Source: an uncultured Flavobacteriaceae bacterium
GTDB lineage: Bacteria; Bacteroidota; Bacteroidia; Flavobacteriales; Flavobacteriaceae
Reading direction: 5' to 3'
Assembly (NCBI GenBank): GCA_905182295.1
Contig: CAJJAZ010000004.1
Location: 1-64,000, forward strand
Length of the DNA stretch: 64,000 bases
The stretch's first letter is position 1; the number at the start of each line of letters is the position of its first letter. The translations under genes were made by a program, and so were the position numbers. A model generated the notes under the pieces. The model was not told where the DNA came from, did not search any database, and saw only the letters and a list, made by a program, of their open reading frames with translations. Positions 16,570 to 25,449 of this stretch are shown piece after piece.

Positions 16570-17823
16570 GTGGCTACACCAAAAAAAGTTTCAATTATAG
16601 GCGGCGGAATTCAAGGACTGTGTACCGCTTATTACCTCAATAAACAAGGCCTTGAAGTAAGTGTATTTGAGCCTAAAACAACAGAGACAGGTGCCTCATA
16701 TGTAAATGCTGGTTACCTTACCCCCAGTCATATTATTCCATTGGCAGCGCCAGGAATGATTCGTAAAGGATTAAAATGGATGCTGAATTCCAGTAGCCCC
16801 TTTTATGTGAAACCAAGAATAGACAAAGCTTTCTTAAAGTGGTCGTGGCGGTTTTACAAATCGAGTACGCTACAAAAAGTAAATGCAGCCATACCTGTAA
16901 TTAAAGAGATAAACCTGCTAAGTGAACAGTGTTTCAAAGAGATTAAATTAAGTGGAGATTTAGGAGACTTTCAATTGAATCATCATGGACTGCTCATGCT
17001 TTATAAAACTAAAGCTTCAGGTGAGGCTGAAAATGATGTGGCCAAAAAAGCGGCCAACCTTGGCCTACAGGTGAGCTATCCGGATCAGAAAGAATTAAAC
17101 AGTCTGCAACCCCAGCTAAGCAAAGACATCTTAGGGGGTATATTATACGACTGTGACAGCCACACTACCCCAACAGAGATTATGCCTAAGCTAAAAAAGA
17201 AACTCTTAGATTCGGGCGTGAAATTCATCACAGAAAAGGTGTGCCGTTTTGAACAGCAGGAAAATGAACTTACAGCTATTGTCACAGACAAAAACAAATA
17301 CCCTACAGAAGAAGTAGTTATAGCTGCAGGGGCATGGAGTGGCCAACTCGCCAAGCAACTAAACATAGATTTGTCACTAGAGGCAGGAAAAGGTTACAGA
17401 ATAGATGTCCATAGAGAGACCGGTATAAAAATACCCGCCATACTCATGGAAGCAAAAGTAGCCGTAACCCCAATGAAAGGATTTACACGTTTTGCAGGAA
17501 CCATGGAATTATCCGGCATTAATACAACCATTAGAAAAGAGCGGGTAAAGGCCATTGTTAAAGCTGCAGAAGCCTATTACCCCGGGCTAAAAATTACTAC
17601 TGCTGAAAAGGAAGCAGCCGCTTCAGGAATGCGGCCAGTTTCTCCAGATGGGCTACCATACATTGGAAGGCCTAAAGCCCTAAAAAATCTGTGTTTTGCC
17701 ACAGGACACGCCATGATGGGATGGAGCCTGGGGCCAGCGACAGGCAAATTGATATCAGAAATTATTTTAAATAAAAAACCAAGTATGGATTTAACGCCCT
17801 TTGATCCTGACAGGAAATTCTAA
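16570..17823 (+). CDS. FAD-dependent oxidoreductase, DadA-like (D-amino-acid dehydrogenase family)
   Basis: 417 residues from a GTG start. The N-terminal FAD-binding motif is VSIIGGGIQGLCTAYYL with the acidic partner VFEPK; the C-terminal half has the DAO fold and ends in SGMRPVSPDGLPYIGR and TGHAMMGWSLGPATG, the usual DadA signature. It probably deaminates D-amino acids or related secondary amines with electrons passing to the respiratory chain. Proline/hydroxyproline racemase genes that often accompany flavobacterial dadA are absent. Its stop codon overlaps that of the convergent DUF1080 gene. Confidence 0.85.
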   Translation: MATPKKVSIIGGGIQGLCTAYYLNKQGLEVSVFEPKTTETGASYVNAGYLTPSHIIPLAAPGMIRKGLKWMLNSSSPFYVKPRIDKAFLKWSWRFYKSSTLQKVNAAIPVIKEINLLSEQCFKEIKLSGDLGDFQLNHHGLLMLYKTKASGEAENDVAKKAANLGLQVSYPDQKELNSLQPQLSKDILGGILYDCDSHTTPTEIMPKLKKKLLDSGVKFITEKVCRFEQQENELTAIVTDKNKYPTEEVVIAAGAWSGQLAKQLNIDLSLEAGKGYRIDVHRETGIKIPAILMEAKVAVTPMKGFTRFAGTMELSGINTTIRKERVKAIVKAAEAYYPGLKITTAEKEAAASGMRPVSPDGLPYIGRPKALKNLCFATGHAMMGWSLGPATGKLISEIILNKKPSMDLTPFDPDRKF

Positions 17824-18566
17824 TCGAGTGATCTAATTTTAATTGCTTTAAACCACACCCCAGAACCGTGATCTTGAAGGGCTAAGTATCCCATGTTTGC
17901 CTTACCATAGTCAGGATAATCTGACCATTTTCCGCTGTTTCTAAGTGCTTCCCATTCTGGAGTAAATTTATCAAAAGACACTATAAGCGACCCGTTTAGG
18001 TAATGAGACACCTTACCATGATCAAATATAATACGACTGGTATTCCATTCACCTACCTCATTCAAACGCTTGACGTCTTTAGCAACATGCATGGCGTAAT
18101 TCGCTCCTGTTTTTTGCCAATCCTCGATTGGTGATGGAAAACCAACATCGTCCAGAATTTGGTATTCAGGAGCAGTCTGGTATGGTGAATGATAAATGGT
18201 ATCTTCTATTACATGATAAAAAACACCGCTATTGCCTTCTGGACTAATCTTCCAAGACCAGGAAAGTTCAAAATTCTCGTACATTTTAGTAGAAATAATA
18301 TCTCCTCCCATATCTCCAGCCATGCCAAAGCAACTGATTAAACTATCAGAAATTTGCCAATTGGATGGCAGTGAGGGTTGGTTATAGCCCCGCCACTTTT
18401 CTGGAGCCATTAAAGATTCCCAAGAATCATTTACATTTAGATCCTCCATTTCTATTGAACTAGCTTGAGAAGCACTATTGGAAAGGGCCTCTTTATTTGG
18501 GTTGTTTTTACAACTTATTTGGCCTGCTAAAAGCAGCCCGATACCCCATAAATATATCTTTTTCAT
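17820..18566 (-). CDS. DUF1080 (3-keto-disaccharide hydrolase) lipoprotein
   Basis: 248 residues with a lipobox (LLAGQISC, Cys19) and then a DUF1080 domain: APEKWRGYN, DSLISCFG, DIISTKMYENFELSWSWKISPEGNSGVFYHV, YHSPYQTAPEYQILDD, NTSRIIFDHGKVSHYLNG. Members cleave 3-ketoglycosides or bind plant or algal glycosides at the cell surface. It is three bases from the Gfo/Idh/MocA gene, the usual partner, which suggests a glycoside oxidation and cleavage pair. Confidence 0.85.
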   Translation of the reverse strand: MKKIYLWGIGLLLAGQISCKNNPNKEALSNSASQASSIEMEDLNVNDSWESLMAPEKWRGYNQPSLPSNWQISDSLISCFGMAGDMGGDIISTKMYENFELSWSWKISPEGNSGVFYHVIEDTIYHSPYQTAPEYQILDDVGFPSPIEDWQKTGANYAMHVAKDVKRLNEVGEWNTSRIIFDHGKVSHYLNGSLIVSFDKFTPEWEALRNSGKWSDYPDYGKANMGYLALQDHGSGVWFKAIKIRSLD

Positions 18567-18569
18567 AAT

Positions 18570-19964
18570 TTATTTTCTTAGTTTCATATTTTTAGGATCC
18601 CACAAAATAGCTTTATTCTCATAATAACTATCATTACATGCCAAAGCTGGTGCGGCAGCCCTATAGCCAAAAATAGCGTCTTCCACTACAGAATCACCTC
18701 CTCTTATAGCAGTGAGCCAGTTGCCAAAATGATCGTGATGCGCCCCTAAGTATCCTTTTTCTGCGGCATATACGATCTCCTCTTGAGGCTTCATTTCTTT
18801 CCTAGCAACTGTGTTAGAAGACCCGCTGCCTTTTGCTTGAGCAGCCAAATAAGGGTCTGTCTCAAAACTTTCTGCATTTCTCCTCACAATTACCTTATCC
18901 CATTGCACATCCATAGCGCCTTCGCTACCCACAATACGCAAATAAGTGGTTCCAGAAGTGCCATCTACAAAATTACATCTTAACGAGAGGTTAAAAGCGG
19001 AGTGTTGTGGTGTTTTAGGATAGTCAAATACACCCAACATTACATCCGGTACCTCTCTGCCATCGTTCCAATATCGCAGCCCTCCAGAAGCGTAAATTTG
19101 ATCAGGTCCATAAGAATTGGTAATAAAATGTAAGCTAGAGAATAGGTGTACAAATAAATCTCCTGACATACCAGTTCCATAATCCCTGTAATTTCTCCAT
19201 CTAAAAAAACGCATTGGATCAAAATCTCTCTTGTGGGTATTACTCAAAAAAGTATCCCAATCTAAGGTCTCTGTAGAAGCGTCTTCTGGAATGTTGTATT
19301 GCCAAGCACCTGTGGGGCTTCTTCTGGCCCAAAACCCCTCTGCATAATTAATATCCCCTATAGCGCCTTGGGCCAAAAGTTCCCTTGCTTTTTCATTTCC
19401 TAAAGAGGAGAGTCCCTGACTGCCCACCATAAAGACTTTGCCTGTTTTTCTTTGCGCATCAATAACAGCATGTCCTTCATCCAAACTATGTACCATTGGT
19501 TTTTCGCAGTACACATGCTTTCCAGCATACATAGCATCTATAGATATTTGCTTGTGCCAGTGATCGGGAGTACCAATAATAACAGCGTCTACTTCTGGAC
19601 GGGCAAGTATGGCTTTATAATCTCTTGTGGTAAAAATGTCATTTCCCCATTGAGATTTGGCTTTGTCCAAGTGTCCTTGATACAGGTCACAAACAGCGAC
19701 TAACTTTACGCCTGCATGTGCTAAAACAGCATATGTATCCTGTGTACCCATTCCACCTGCACCAATGAGTGCAATTTGAATCTGAGCATTTTTGGAAAGA
19801 TCGATTCCTTTAAGATTTCTCTTTAAGGGTTGCACTTGGGACGCCGACAAGAGAGAAGGTGTTGCAGCTATGGCCATGCTTCCAATGGAAAATTTTTGAA
19901 CAAACTGCTTCCTACTCCATCCAAAACTTTGATTTGGGATTGAAGATTGATTTATTTTTTTCAT
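18570..19964 (-). CDS. Gfo/Idh/MocA-family oxidoreductase (exported type)
   Basis: 464 residues. The N-terminal NAD(P)-binding Rossmann motif is IALIGAGGMGTQDTYAVLAHAG, followed by IIGTPDHWHKQISIDAMYAGKHVYCEKP, the catalytic Lys-Pro motif of the family. The leader SRKQFVQKFSIGSMAIAATPSLLSA is shaped like a Tat signal but only one Arg is present where RR is expected. Likely oxidises a sugar or glycoside to a 3-keto form; the next gene is the DUF1080 hydrolase. It is divergent from the CarH-like regulator and shares its repeat-containing spacer. Confidence 0.85.
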   Translation of the reverse strand: MKKINQSSIPNQSFGWSRKQFVQKFSIGSMAIAATPSLLSASQVQPLKRNLKGIDLSKNAQIQIALIGAGGMGTQDTYAVLAHAGVKLVAVCDLYQGHLDKAKSQWGNDIFTTRDYKAILARPEVDAVIIGTPDHWHKQISIDAMYAGKHVYCEKPMVHSLDEGHAVIDAQRKTGKVFMVGSQGLSSLGNEKARELLAQGAIGDINYAEGFWARRSPTGAWQYNIPEDASTETLDWDTFLSNTHKRDFDPMRFFRWRNYRDYGTGMSGDLFVHLFSSLHFITNSYGPDQIYASGGLRYWNDGREVPDVMLGVFDYPKTPQHSAFNLSLRCNFVDGTSGTTYLRIVGSEGAMDVQWDKVIVRRNAESFETDPYLAAQAKGSGSSNTVARKEMKPQEEIVYAAEKGYLGAHHDHFGNWLTAIRGGDSVVEDAIFGYRAAAPALACNDSYYENKAILWDPKNMKLRK

Positions 19965-19988
19965 AAAAATAATAGGTTGGTTGGTATA

Positions 19989-20012
19989 TTGGTTAATTTA
20001 TTGGTTAATTAA
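19989..20012. repeat. Tandem 12-bp repeat in the regulator spacer, candidate operator
   Basis: TTGGTTAATTTA and TTGGTTAATTAA lie head to tail, followed by another TTTATTGG. The copies differ at one position. They lie between the divergent Gfo/Idh and MerR-type genes. Confidence 0.6.
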
Positions 20013-20075
20013 TTTATTGGTAGGTAAATCCAATGGTTTTGCTTTCAATGGCTTAAGGTATAAAATACTTAAAAG

Positions 20076-20096
20076 TTAATCAAATAATTAATCAAA
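20076..20096. repeat. Two TTAATCAAA copies, second candidate operator
   Basis: TTAATCAAA occurs at 20076-20084 and 20088-20096, again with a 12-base period. Its complement TTTGATTAA resembles TTGGTTAAT of the tandem repeat on the other side, so the spacer may hold two clusters in opposite orientation. The region is AT-rich, so chance is possible. Confidence 0.5.
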
Positions 20097-20152
20097 GAGA
20101 TTAAAATGTTTAATATTTTAAATAAAAAGATAAACAAATTGGATAAAAGGTG

Positions 20153-20160
20153 TAGCTTTG
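20153..20160 (+). promoter_or_regulatory. -7 element of the regulator/crt transcript
   Basis: TAGCTTTG, an exact TAnnTTTG match 21 bases before the ATG at 20182. No TTG stands at the usual -33 distance, which fits a regulated promoter. Confidence 0.5.
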
Positions 20161-20181
20161 TTTAAGTCTAAAAAACATCAA

Positions 20182-21084
20182 ATGAGTTTAGTGAAAAAGA
20201 CTTTTAGCATAAAAGATCTAGAAAACCTTTCTGGTATTAAAGCCCATACTATAAGGATTTGGGAGAAAAGATACAACCTCTTAAGTCCCGAGCGTACCCA
20301 GACAAATATCAGGTTATACAGCCTATTGAGTTTACAAAAACTCTTAAACATTTCGCTATTATATGAGAACGGACTGAAAATCTCTAAAATTGCCCAATTA
20401 AAAAATGAAGAAATCCCTCTGAAGGTTAGAGAAATTATAGACGAAAAGTCCATCAAGAACAATATGATGAATGCTTTTAAGCTATCTATGATTAATTTTG
20501 ACCAAAGCTTGTTTTACACTACTTACAACAAATTGGTTGTGGATTTAAGTTTTAGAGAAATTTTCAAAGAATATTTCATTCCATTACTTCAAGAATTGGG
20601 CTATTTATGGCAATCTAACACCATTAGTACTACCCATGAACATTTTATAACAAATCTAGTAAAACAAAAAGTATACACAAACACAGAAAAAGTGCACAGA
20701 TCTGAATATGTAGGCAACAAATCATTTGTCCTTTTTTTGCCTGAAAATGAGATTCACGAACTAGGTCTTTTATACCTCAATTATGAATTAAATCTCAGGG
20801 GGTATAAGAGTATATTCCTAGGACAAAGTGTTCCCATAGAAAACTTAGAGCCCTTAATTGCCAGTAATGAATTTGTTGAATTTATCGCTTATGTAACTGT
20901 AGAACCTTCAAAGGATAAAATCGATAAGTACCTGCGAAAATTCAAAAAGAAAATATTAGATAAAAAAAATTGTAGGCTCTCTCTTTTAGGTTTCCAAACA
21001 CAGTTTGTAGATCTAAATACAAAACCAGAAAACATAAGTATACACAGAGGTTTTGAAGAATTAATTGAAGCCTTAAATTTATAA
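20182..21084 (+). CDS. MerR-family regulator with B12-binding domain, CarH-like light sensor candidate
   Basis: 300 residues from the ATG at 20182; the track start (TTG 20158) overlaps the -7 element. Residues about 8-75 are a MerR winged HTH (FSIKDLENLSGIKAHTIRIWEKRYNLL). A helical B12-binding-2 domain then holds W143 and E153-H154, exactly the Wx9EH motif of adenosylcobalamin photoreceptors. The C-terminal Rossmann-like domain has E190-I-H192-E-L-G, the ExHxxG cobalamin motif with H192 the likely lower axial ligand. The base following the Trp is Gln, where Thermus CarH has a His. It sits just before crtI, three bases apart, so it probably represses the crt genes in the dark. Confidence 0.85.
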   Translation: MSLVKKTFSIKDLENLSGIKAHTIRIWEKRYNLLSPERTQTNIRLYSLLSLQKLLNISLLYENGLKISKIAQLKNEEIPLKVREIIDEKSIKNNMMNAFKLSMINFDQSLFYTTYNKLVVDLSFREIFKEYFIPLLQELGYLWQSNTISTTHEHFITNLVKQKVYTNTEKVHRSEYVGNKSFVLFLPENEIHELGLLYLNYELNLRGYKSIFLGQSVPIENLEPLIASNEFVEFIAYVTVEPSKDKIDKYLRKFKKKILDKKNCRLSLLGFQTQFVDLNTKPENISIHRGFEELIEALNL

Positions 21085-21087
21085 TAA

Positions 21088-22539
21088 ATGAAACAAATTA
21101 GTATTATAGGATCTGGCTTCTCTGCACTATCTGCCGCTTGCTATTTGGCAAAAGCGGGACACAATGTGGACTTATATGAAAAAAACAATACTATTGGCGG
21201 AAGGGCCAGGCAACTAAAGAGAGAAGGCTTTACTTTTGATATGGGACCAAGCTGGTACTGGATGCCTGATGTTTTTGACAAGTTTTTTGCGGATTTTGGC
21301 AAGAAAACATCAGATTACTACCAATTGGAAAAGCTTAGTCCAGCATATAAGGTGTGTTTTAACGAGGGTCATTTAACCATTGGAGACAGTTTAGAAAAAA
21401 TTATTCAAGCCTTTGAAGAAATAGAGGTGGGTAGCGGTGTTAAATTGGAGAAATTCATTGCAGAAGCCCAAGATCATTATAGAATTGCTATAGATAAAAT
21501 AGTATTGAGACCCGGTTTATCTCCTCTCGAATTGGTTACTCCTGAAACCATTACTAGGGTAGATCGCTTCTTTAGAACTATCAGCCAAAGGGTTAGAAAA
21601 GATTTTAAGAACCCTAAATTAATAGCAACACTGGAATTTCCTGTATTGTTTTTGGGTGCAAAACCAAACCAAACACCCTCTTTTTATAGCTTTATGAATT
21701 TTGCAGATTTTGGATTGGGTACTTGGCACCCTAAAGGTGGAATGTATAAAATTGTTTTGGCTATGGAAGAATTAGCCCATTCATTAGGGGTCAATATGTA
21801 CACCAATAGTCCAGTAGATAAAATAATTGTACAGGATAAAAAAGCAGTAGGGATTTCCGTAAAAGGAAAAGATATTAAGTCTGACGTTGTGCTGAGTGGT
21901 GCAGATTATCACCATTCAGAGACGCTATTAGACCCATCTTTTAGACAATACTCAGAAGCCTATTGGGAAAAGAAAATTTTTGCCCCTTCTTCTTTGCTAT
22001 TTTACGTAGGATTCAATGAGAGAATCCCAAATGTAGAGCACCACAACCTATTCTTTGATAGTGATTTTACAAAACATGCAGAAGAAATATACGACAATGC
22101 TGTTTGGCCATCTGATCCATTATTTTATGCTAATTTCCCCTCTATTTCTGACCCCTCTATGGCTCCAGAGAATTGTGAGACAGGTTTTTTCTTGATTCCA
22201 ATTGCTCCAGACTTGGAAGACAATGAATCTTTAAGAGAAAAATATTTTGAAAAAATCATGGACAGGTTTGAATTTAAAATAGGAAAAAGCGTTCGTGAAA
22301 ATATTATCTTTAAAGAATCTTTTTGCGTGAAAGACTTTAAAGAAACTTATAACTCTTACAAAGGAAATGCCTACGGAATGGCTAATACTTTAATGCAAAC
22401 TGCTTTTTTAAGGCCAAAATTAAAAAGTAGTAGGGTACGAAATTTATATTTCACAGGCCAACTTACAGTTCCAGGACCAGGTGTTCCTCCAGCGCTTATT
22501 TCCGGTAAAATTGTAGCAGACCTTATTTCAAAAAAATAA
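21088..22539 (+). CDS. crtI: Phytoene desaturase
   Basis: Converts phytoene to lycopene by successive desaturations, on the membrane, using FAD. The N-terminal dinucleotide motif ISIIGSGFSALSAACYLAKAG has a Ser-Ala where the third Gly often lies, followed by IGGRARQLKREGFTFDMGPSW; the C-terminal FAD motif is GQLTVPGPGVPPALISGK. 483 residues. It is the first structural gene of the cluster, three bases after the regulator and five bases before crtB. Confidence 0.93.
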   Translation: MKQISIIGSGFSALSAACYLAKAGHNVDLYEKNNTIGGRARQLKREGFTFDMGPSWYWMPDVFDKFFADFGKKTSDYYQLEKLSPAYKVCFNEGHLTIGDSLEKIIQAFEEIEVGSGVKLEKFIAEAQDHYRIAIDKIVLRPGLSPLELVTPETITRVDRFFRTISQRVRKDFKNPKLIATLEFPVLFLGAKPNQTPSFYSFMNFADFGLGTWHPKGGMYKIVLAMEELAHSLGVNMYTNSPVDKIIVQDKKAVGISVKGKDIKSDVVLSGADYHHSETLLDPSFRQYSEAYWEKKIFAPSSLLFYVGFNERIPNVEHHNLFFDSDFTKHAEEIYDNAVWPSDPLFYANFPSISDPSMAPENCETGFFLIPIAPDLEDNESLREKYFEKIMDRFEFKIGKSVRENIIFKESFCVKDFKETYNSYKGNAYGMANTLMQTAFLRPKLKSSRVRNLYFTGQLTVPGPGVPPALISGKIVADLISKK

Positions 22540-22544
22540 TACGG

Positions 22545-23396
22545 ATGAAAAGCCTATTTGATCAAGTTTCATATAGATGCAGTAAGCAAGTTACTGAATC
22601 ATACAGCACCTCATTTTCTCTGGCGACAAAAATGCTAGATATTAGCATAAGGCAAGACATATATAATATATATGGCTTTGTGCGGTTTGCAGACGAAATT
22701 GTAGATAGTTTTCATGATTATGACAAAGCTTTACTGTTTGAAAGGTTTGAAAATGATTTAGCGAATGCGCTCCGTGACAAGATTAGTCTAAACCCTATTT
22801 TAAATGCTTTCCAACATTCATTCCATAAATATGAAATTCCTATAGAACTGGTCACGGCCTTTATGAAAAGTATGAAAATGGATTTGACTAAAGAGGCTTA
22901 TATTACAGAAGAGGAATACAAAGAGTACATCTATGGATCTGCAGATGTTGTTGGACTCATGTGTCTAAAAGTTTTTGTCAAAGGCAACATTGTACAATAC
23001 AACGATTTAAAAGAGGCCGCCATGTCACTAGGATCTGCCTTTCAAAAGGTAAACTTTCTTAGAGATCTCAAAGCAGATTTTGAGGGACTCAATAGAACCT
23101 ACTTTCCAAACACAAACCTAAATGCCTTAGATGAAGAGGCCAAGGCAAGAATCATTGAAGAAATACAAGAAGACTTTTCAAATGGATTGGCGGGAATAGT
23201 TTTGCTTCCTAAAGAAGTTAAATTTGGGGTATATACCGCCTACATATATTATTATAAATTACTTAAGAAATTGAAGAAGACGCCGCCACTAGAAATTAAA
23301 AACAGTAGAATTAGGGTGACCAATCATCAAAAGATGGGTCTGTTGGTAAAGTCTTATTTGAGTTGTAAATTTAACTTAGTTATTAAACCTTCATAA
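22545..23396 (+). CDS. crtB: Phytoene synthase
   Basis: Head-to-head condensation of two GGPP to phytoene. The two aspartate-rich motifs are FADEIVDSFHD (first) and RDLKADFEG (second), with the FLRDLKAD and NRTYFP segments of the family. 283 residues. Follows crtI by five bases. The GGPP substrate must come from a synthase elsewhere in the genome. Confidence 0.94.
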   Translation: MKSLFDQVSYRCSKQVTESYSTSFSLATKMLDISIRQDIYNIYGFVRFADEIVDSFHDYDKALLFERFENDLANALRDKISLNPILNAFQHSFHKYEIPIELVTAFMKSMKMDLTKEAYITEEEYKEYIYGSADVVGLMCLKVFVKGNIVQYNDLKEAAMSLGSAFQKVNFLRDLKADFEGLNRTYFPNTNLNALDEEAKARIIEEIQEDFSNGLAGIVLLPKEVKFGVYTAYIYYYKLLKKLKKTPPLEIKNSRIRVTNHQKMGLLVKSYLSCKFNLVIKPS

Positions 23397-23405
23397 ATAA
23401 AAAAA

Positions 23406-23852
23406 ATGCATCTATTTTATTGGGCTTTATGCTTTGCTGCTACATTTTGTATCATGGAATTCATGGCTTGGTTCTCGCATAAATATATTATGCATGGATT
23501 TTTATGGCGCTTACATGAAGACCATCATAAAAAAGACCACGACAGTTGGTTCGAAAGAAATGACGCTTTCTTTATTTTCTATGCTGTCATTAGTATGGGT
23601 TTTATAATGACGGCAGAAAATACCTCTTTTTGGCAAGGATGGCCCATTGGATTGGGTATTATGGCTTATGGCTTTACTTATTTCATAGTTCATGACATCT
23701 TTATACACCAACGTTTTAAATGGTTTAGAAACGCCAATAACAAATACGCAAAAGGAATTAGAAGGGCTCATAAAATGCATCACAAACATTTAAGCAAAGA
23801 AGATGGAGAGTGCTTTGGAATGTTATTTATTCCCTTTAAATATTTCAAATAA
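23406..23852 (+). CDS. crtZ: Beta-carotene hydroxylase (CrtZ, fatty-acid hydroxylase type)
   Basis: Membrane di-iron hydroxylase adding 3-OH to beta-ionone rings. It has all the histidine boxes, HKYIMH, HEDHHK, HDIFIHQR and HKMHHKH, and four hydrophobic helices in 148 residues. Its stop codon TAA overlaps the next ATG as TAATG, a coupled junction. Confidence 0.93.
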   Translation: MHLFYWALCFAATFCIMEFMAWFSHKYIMHGFLWRLHEDHHKKDHDSWFERNDAFFIFYAVISMGFIMTAENTSFWQGWPIGLGIMAYGFTYFIVHDIFIHQRFKWFRNANNKYAKGIRRAHKMHHKHLSKEDGECFGMLFIPFKYFK

Positions 23853-25330
23853 TGCAAAAAAAAGCTATAGTTATTGGCGCAGGAATTGCTGGTTTAGCTT
23901 GTAGCTTAAGATTACAAAAAAAAGGCTATAAGGTCACTGTTGTTGAGAGAAACAGCTATACTGGAGGTAAAATGCATGTGCTGAAACAGCATGGGTACAG
24001 GTTTGATCTAGGCCCATCTTTATTTACCATGCCAGAGTTAGTAGCATCGCTCTTCAAACTTCATAATACTCCTTTAGAAAAATATTTCTCTTACAAAAAG
24101 AAAGACATTATATGTCACTATTTTTGGCCAGATGGCAGCTTTTTTAAGGCATCGGCGGAGCCAGAGGAATGGATAAAAGAAGCGGCTGATTTTTTTGGAG
24201 AATCCTCTGAAATTTTGAGAAGCTATTTAGATAATAGTGCTAGAAAATATGCGCTCACTGCCCCTATCTTTTTAGAGAAATCATTGGCTGATTGGAAAAC
24301 ATACTTAAGCACAAATACACTAAAAGCTATTTTTAATCTGGGTACTTTAAATATCTTTAATACCCTTGACAAACACCATAAAGATATATTTAAAAACAAA
24401 AAGCTCATTCAATACTTCAACAGGTTTGCCACCTACAACGGCTCCTCTCCTTACAAGACTTCTGCAATCATGAGTATGATTCCTCATTTAGAAATGCATA
24501 AGGGCACCTATTTTCCAACAGAAGGCATGCATTCGATAGGACAATCGCTTTATCAATTAGCCAAAGATAAAGGTGTTCATTTTTTACTTTCAACCCCAGT
24601 GCTTAAAATTAATGTAGAAAACAATAGTGCAAAAGGCATAGAAATAGTTGTAAATGGAGCAACCCAATACTTAGAAGCAGACATAGTAGTTTCAAATGCA
24701 GACGTATTTCACACCTATGAAAAACTGCTCCCAACCATTCAAACACCTAAGAGAATTGTTCAAGAGGAAAGATCGAGTTCTGGACTCATATTCTATTGGG
24801 GTATTTCTACCTCTTTTTCTTCATTAGACCTCCATAATATTTTTTTTAGTGAAGACTACCATACCGAATTCAAAGAAATTTTTGACAAACAGACCTTACC
24901 TACTGATCCAACCATATATATAAACATCAGCTCCAAAGAAAAACCATCAGATGCCCCTAAAGGTTGTGAAAATTGGTTTGTCATGGTTAACGCACCAGCC
25001 AATCAAGGCCAAGACTGGGAGGATTTAAAGCAAAAAATGAAACAAACAATTGTCAGAAAATTATCAGATCAACTGGGTGTTAATATAGCTGACTACATCG
25101 TATATGAAGAAATTTTAGACCCAATTGGTATAGAAAAAAATACCAGTGCATACCAAGGAGCCCTTTACGGCACTTCTAGTAATGACCCCAAAGCGGCATT
25201 TTTAAGACAATCAAATAAAAGTCATATTGAGAATTTATATTTTTGCGGTGGATCTGCACATCCTGGAGGTGGGATTCCGCTGTGTCTCCACAGTGCCAAA
25301 ATTACAGCAGATCTAATTCCGGCGCTTTAG
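23852..25330 (+). CDS. crtD: CrtI-family carotenoid desaturase, CrtD-like
   Basis: 492 residues, a second desaturase paralogous to crtI. The FAD motif is AIVIGAGIAGLACSLRLQKKG followed by TGGKMHVLKQHGYRFDLGPS; the C-terminal motif is GGSAHPGGGIPLCLHSAK. In saproxanthin/myxol-type flavobacterial clusters the second desaturase beside cruF is CrtD, which introduces the 3',4' double bond in the acyclic end group; that role fits the cruF neighbour. Sequence alone does not exclude other desaturase specificities. Confidence 0.75.
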   Translation: MQKKAIVIGAGIAGLACSLRLQKKGYKVTVVERNSYTGGKMHVLKQHGYRFDLGPSLFTMPELVASLFKLHNTPLEKYFSYKKKDIICHYFWPDGSFFKASAEPEEWIKEAADFFGESSEILRSYLDNSARKYALTAPIFLEKSLADWKTYLSTNTLKAIFNLGTLNIFNTLDKHHKDIFKNKKLIQYFNRFATYNGSSPYKTSAIMSMIPHLEMHKGTYFPTEGMHSIGQSLYQLAKDKGVHFLLSTPVLKINVENNSAKGIEIVVNGATQYLEADIVVSNADVFHTYEKLLPTIQTPKRIVQEERSSSGLIFYWGISTSFSSLDLHNIFFSEDYHTEFKEIFDKQTLPTDPTIYINISSKEKPSDAPKGCENWFVMVNAPANQGQDWEDLKQKMKQTIVRKLSDQLGVNIADYIVYEEILDPIGIEKNTSAYQGALYGTSSNDPKAAFLRQSNKSHIENLYFCGGSAHPGGGIPLCLHSAKITADLIPAL

Positions 25331-25449
25331 TAAATGCCTAAAAATAAATGACCTAAAATTCCATATTTAAATTTAACTGAATATAATATCATTGAATTAA
25401 CTACCCTTAAAAAAAAGCCTTTAACAGATGTTAAGGCGACAAAAATTAC

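Noticed and set aside
18570-19964. Gfo/Idh leader as a canonical Tat signal
   Set aside because: The consensus requires two Arg; only SRKQF is present, so it is described only as Tat-like.
23852-25330. Second crtI-like gene as a redundant duplicate of crtI
   Set aside because: It differs markedly from crtI and sits beside cruF, fitting CrtD; duplication is not needed to explain it.
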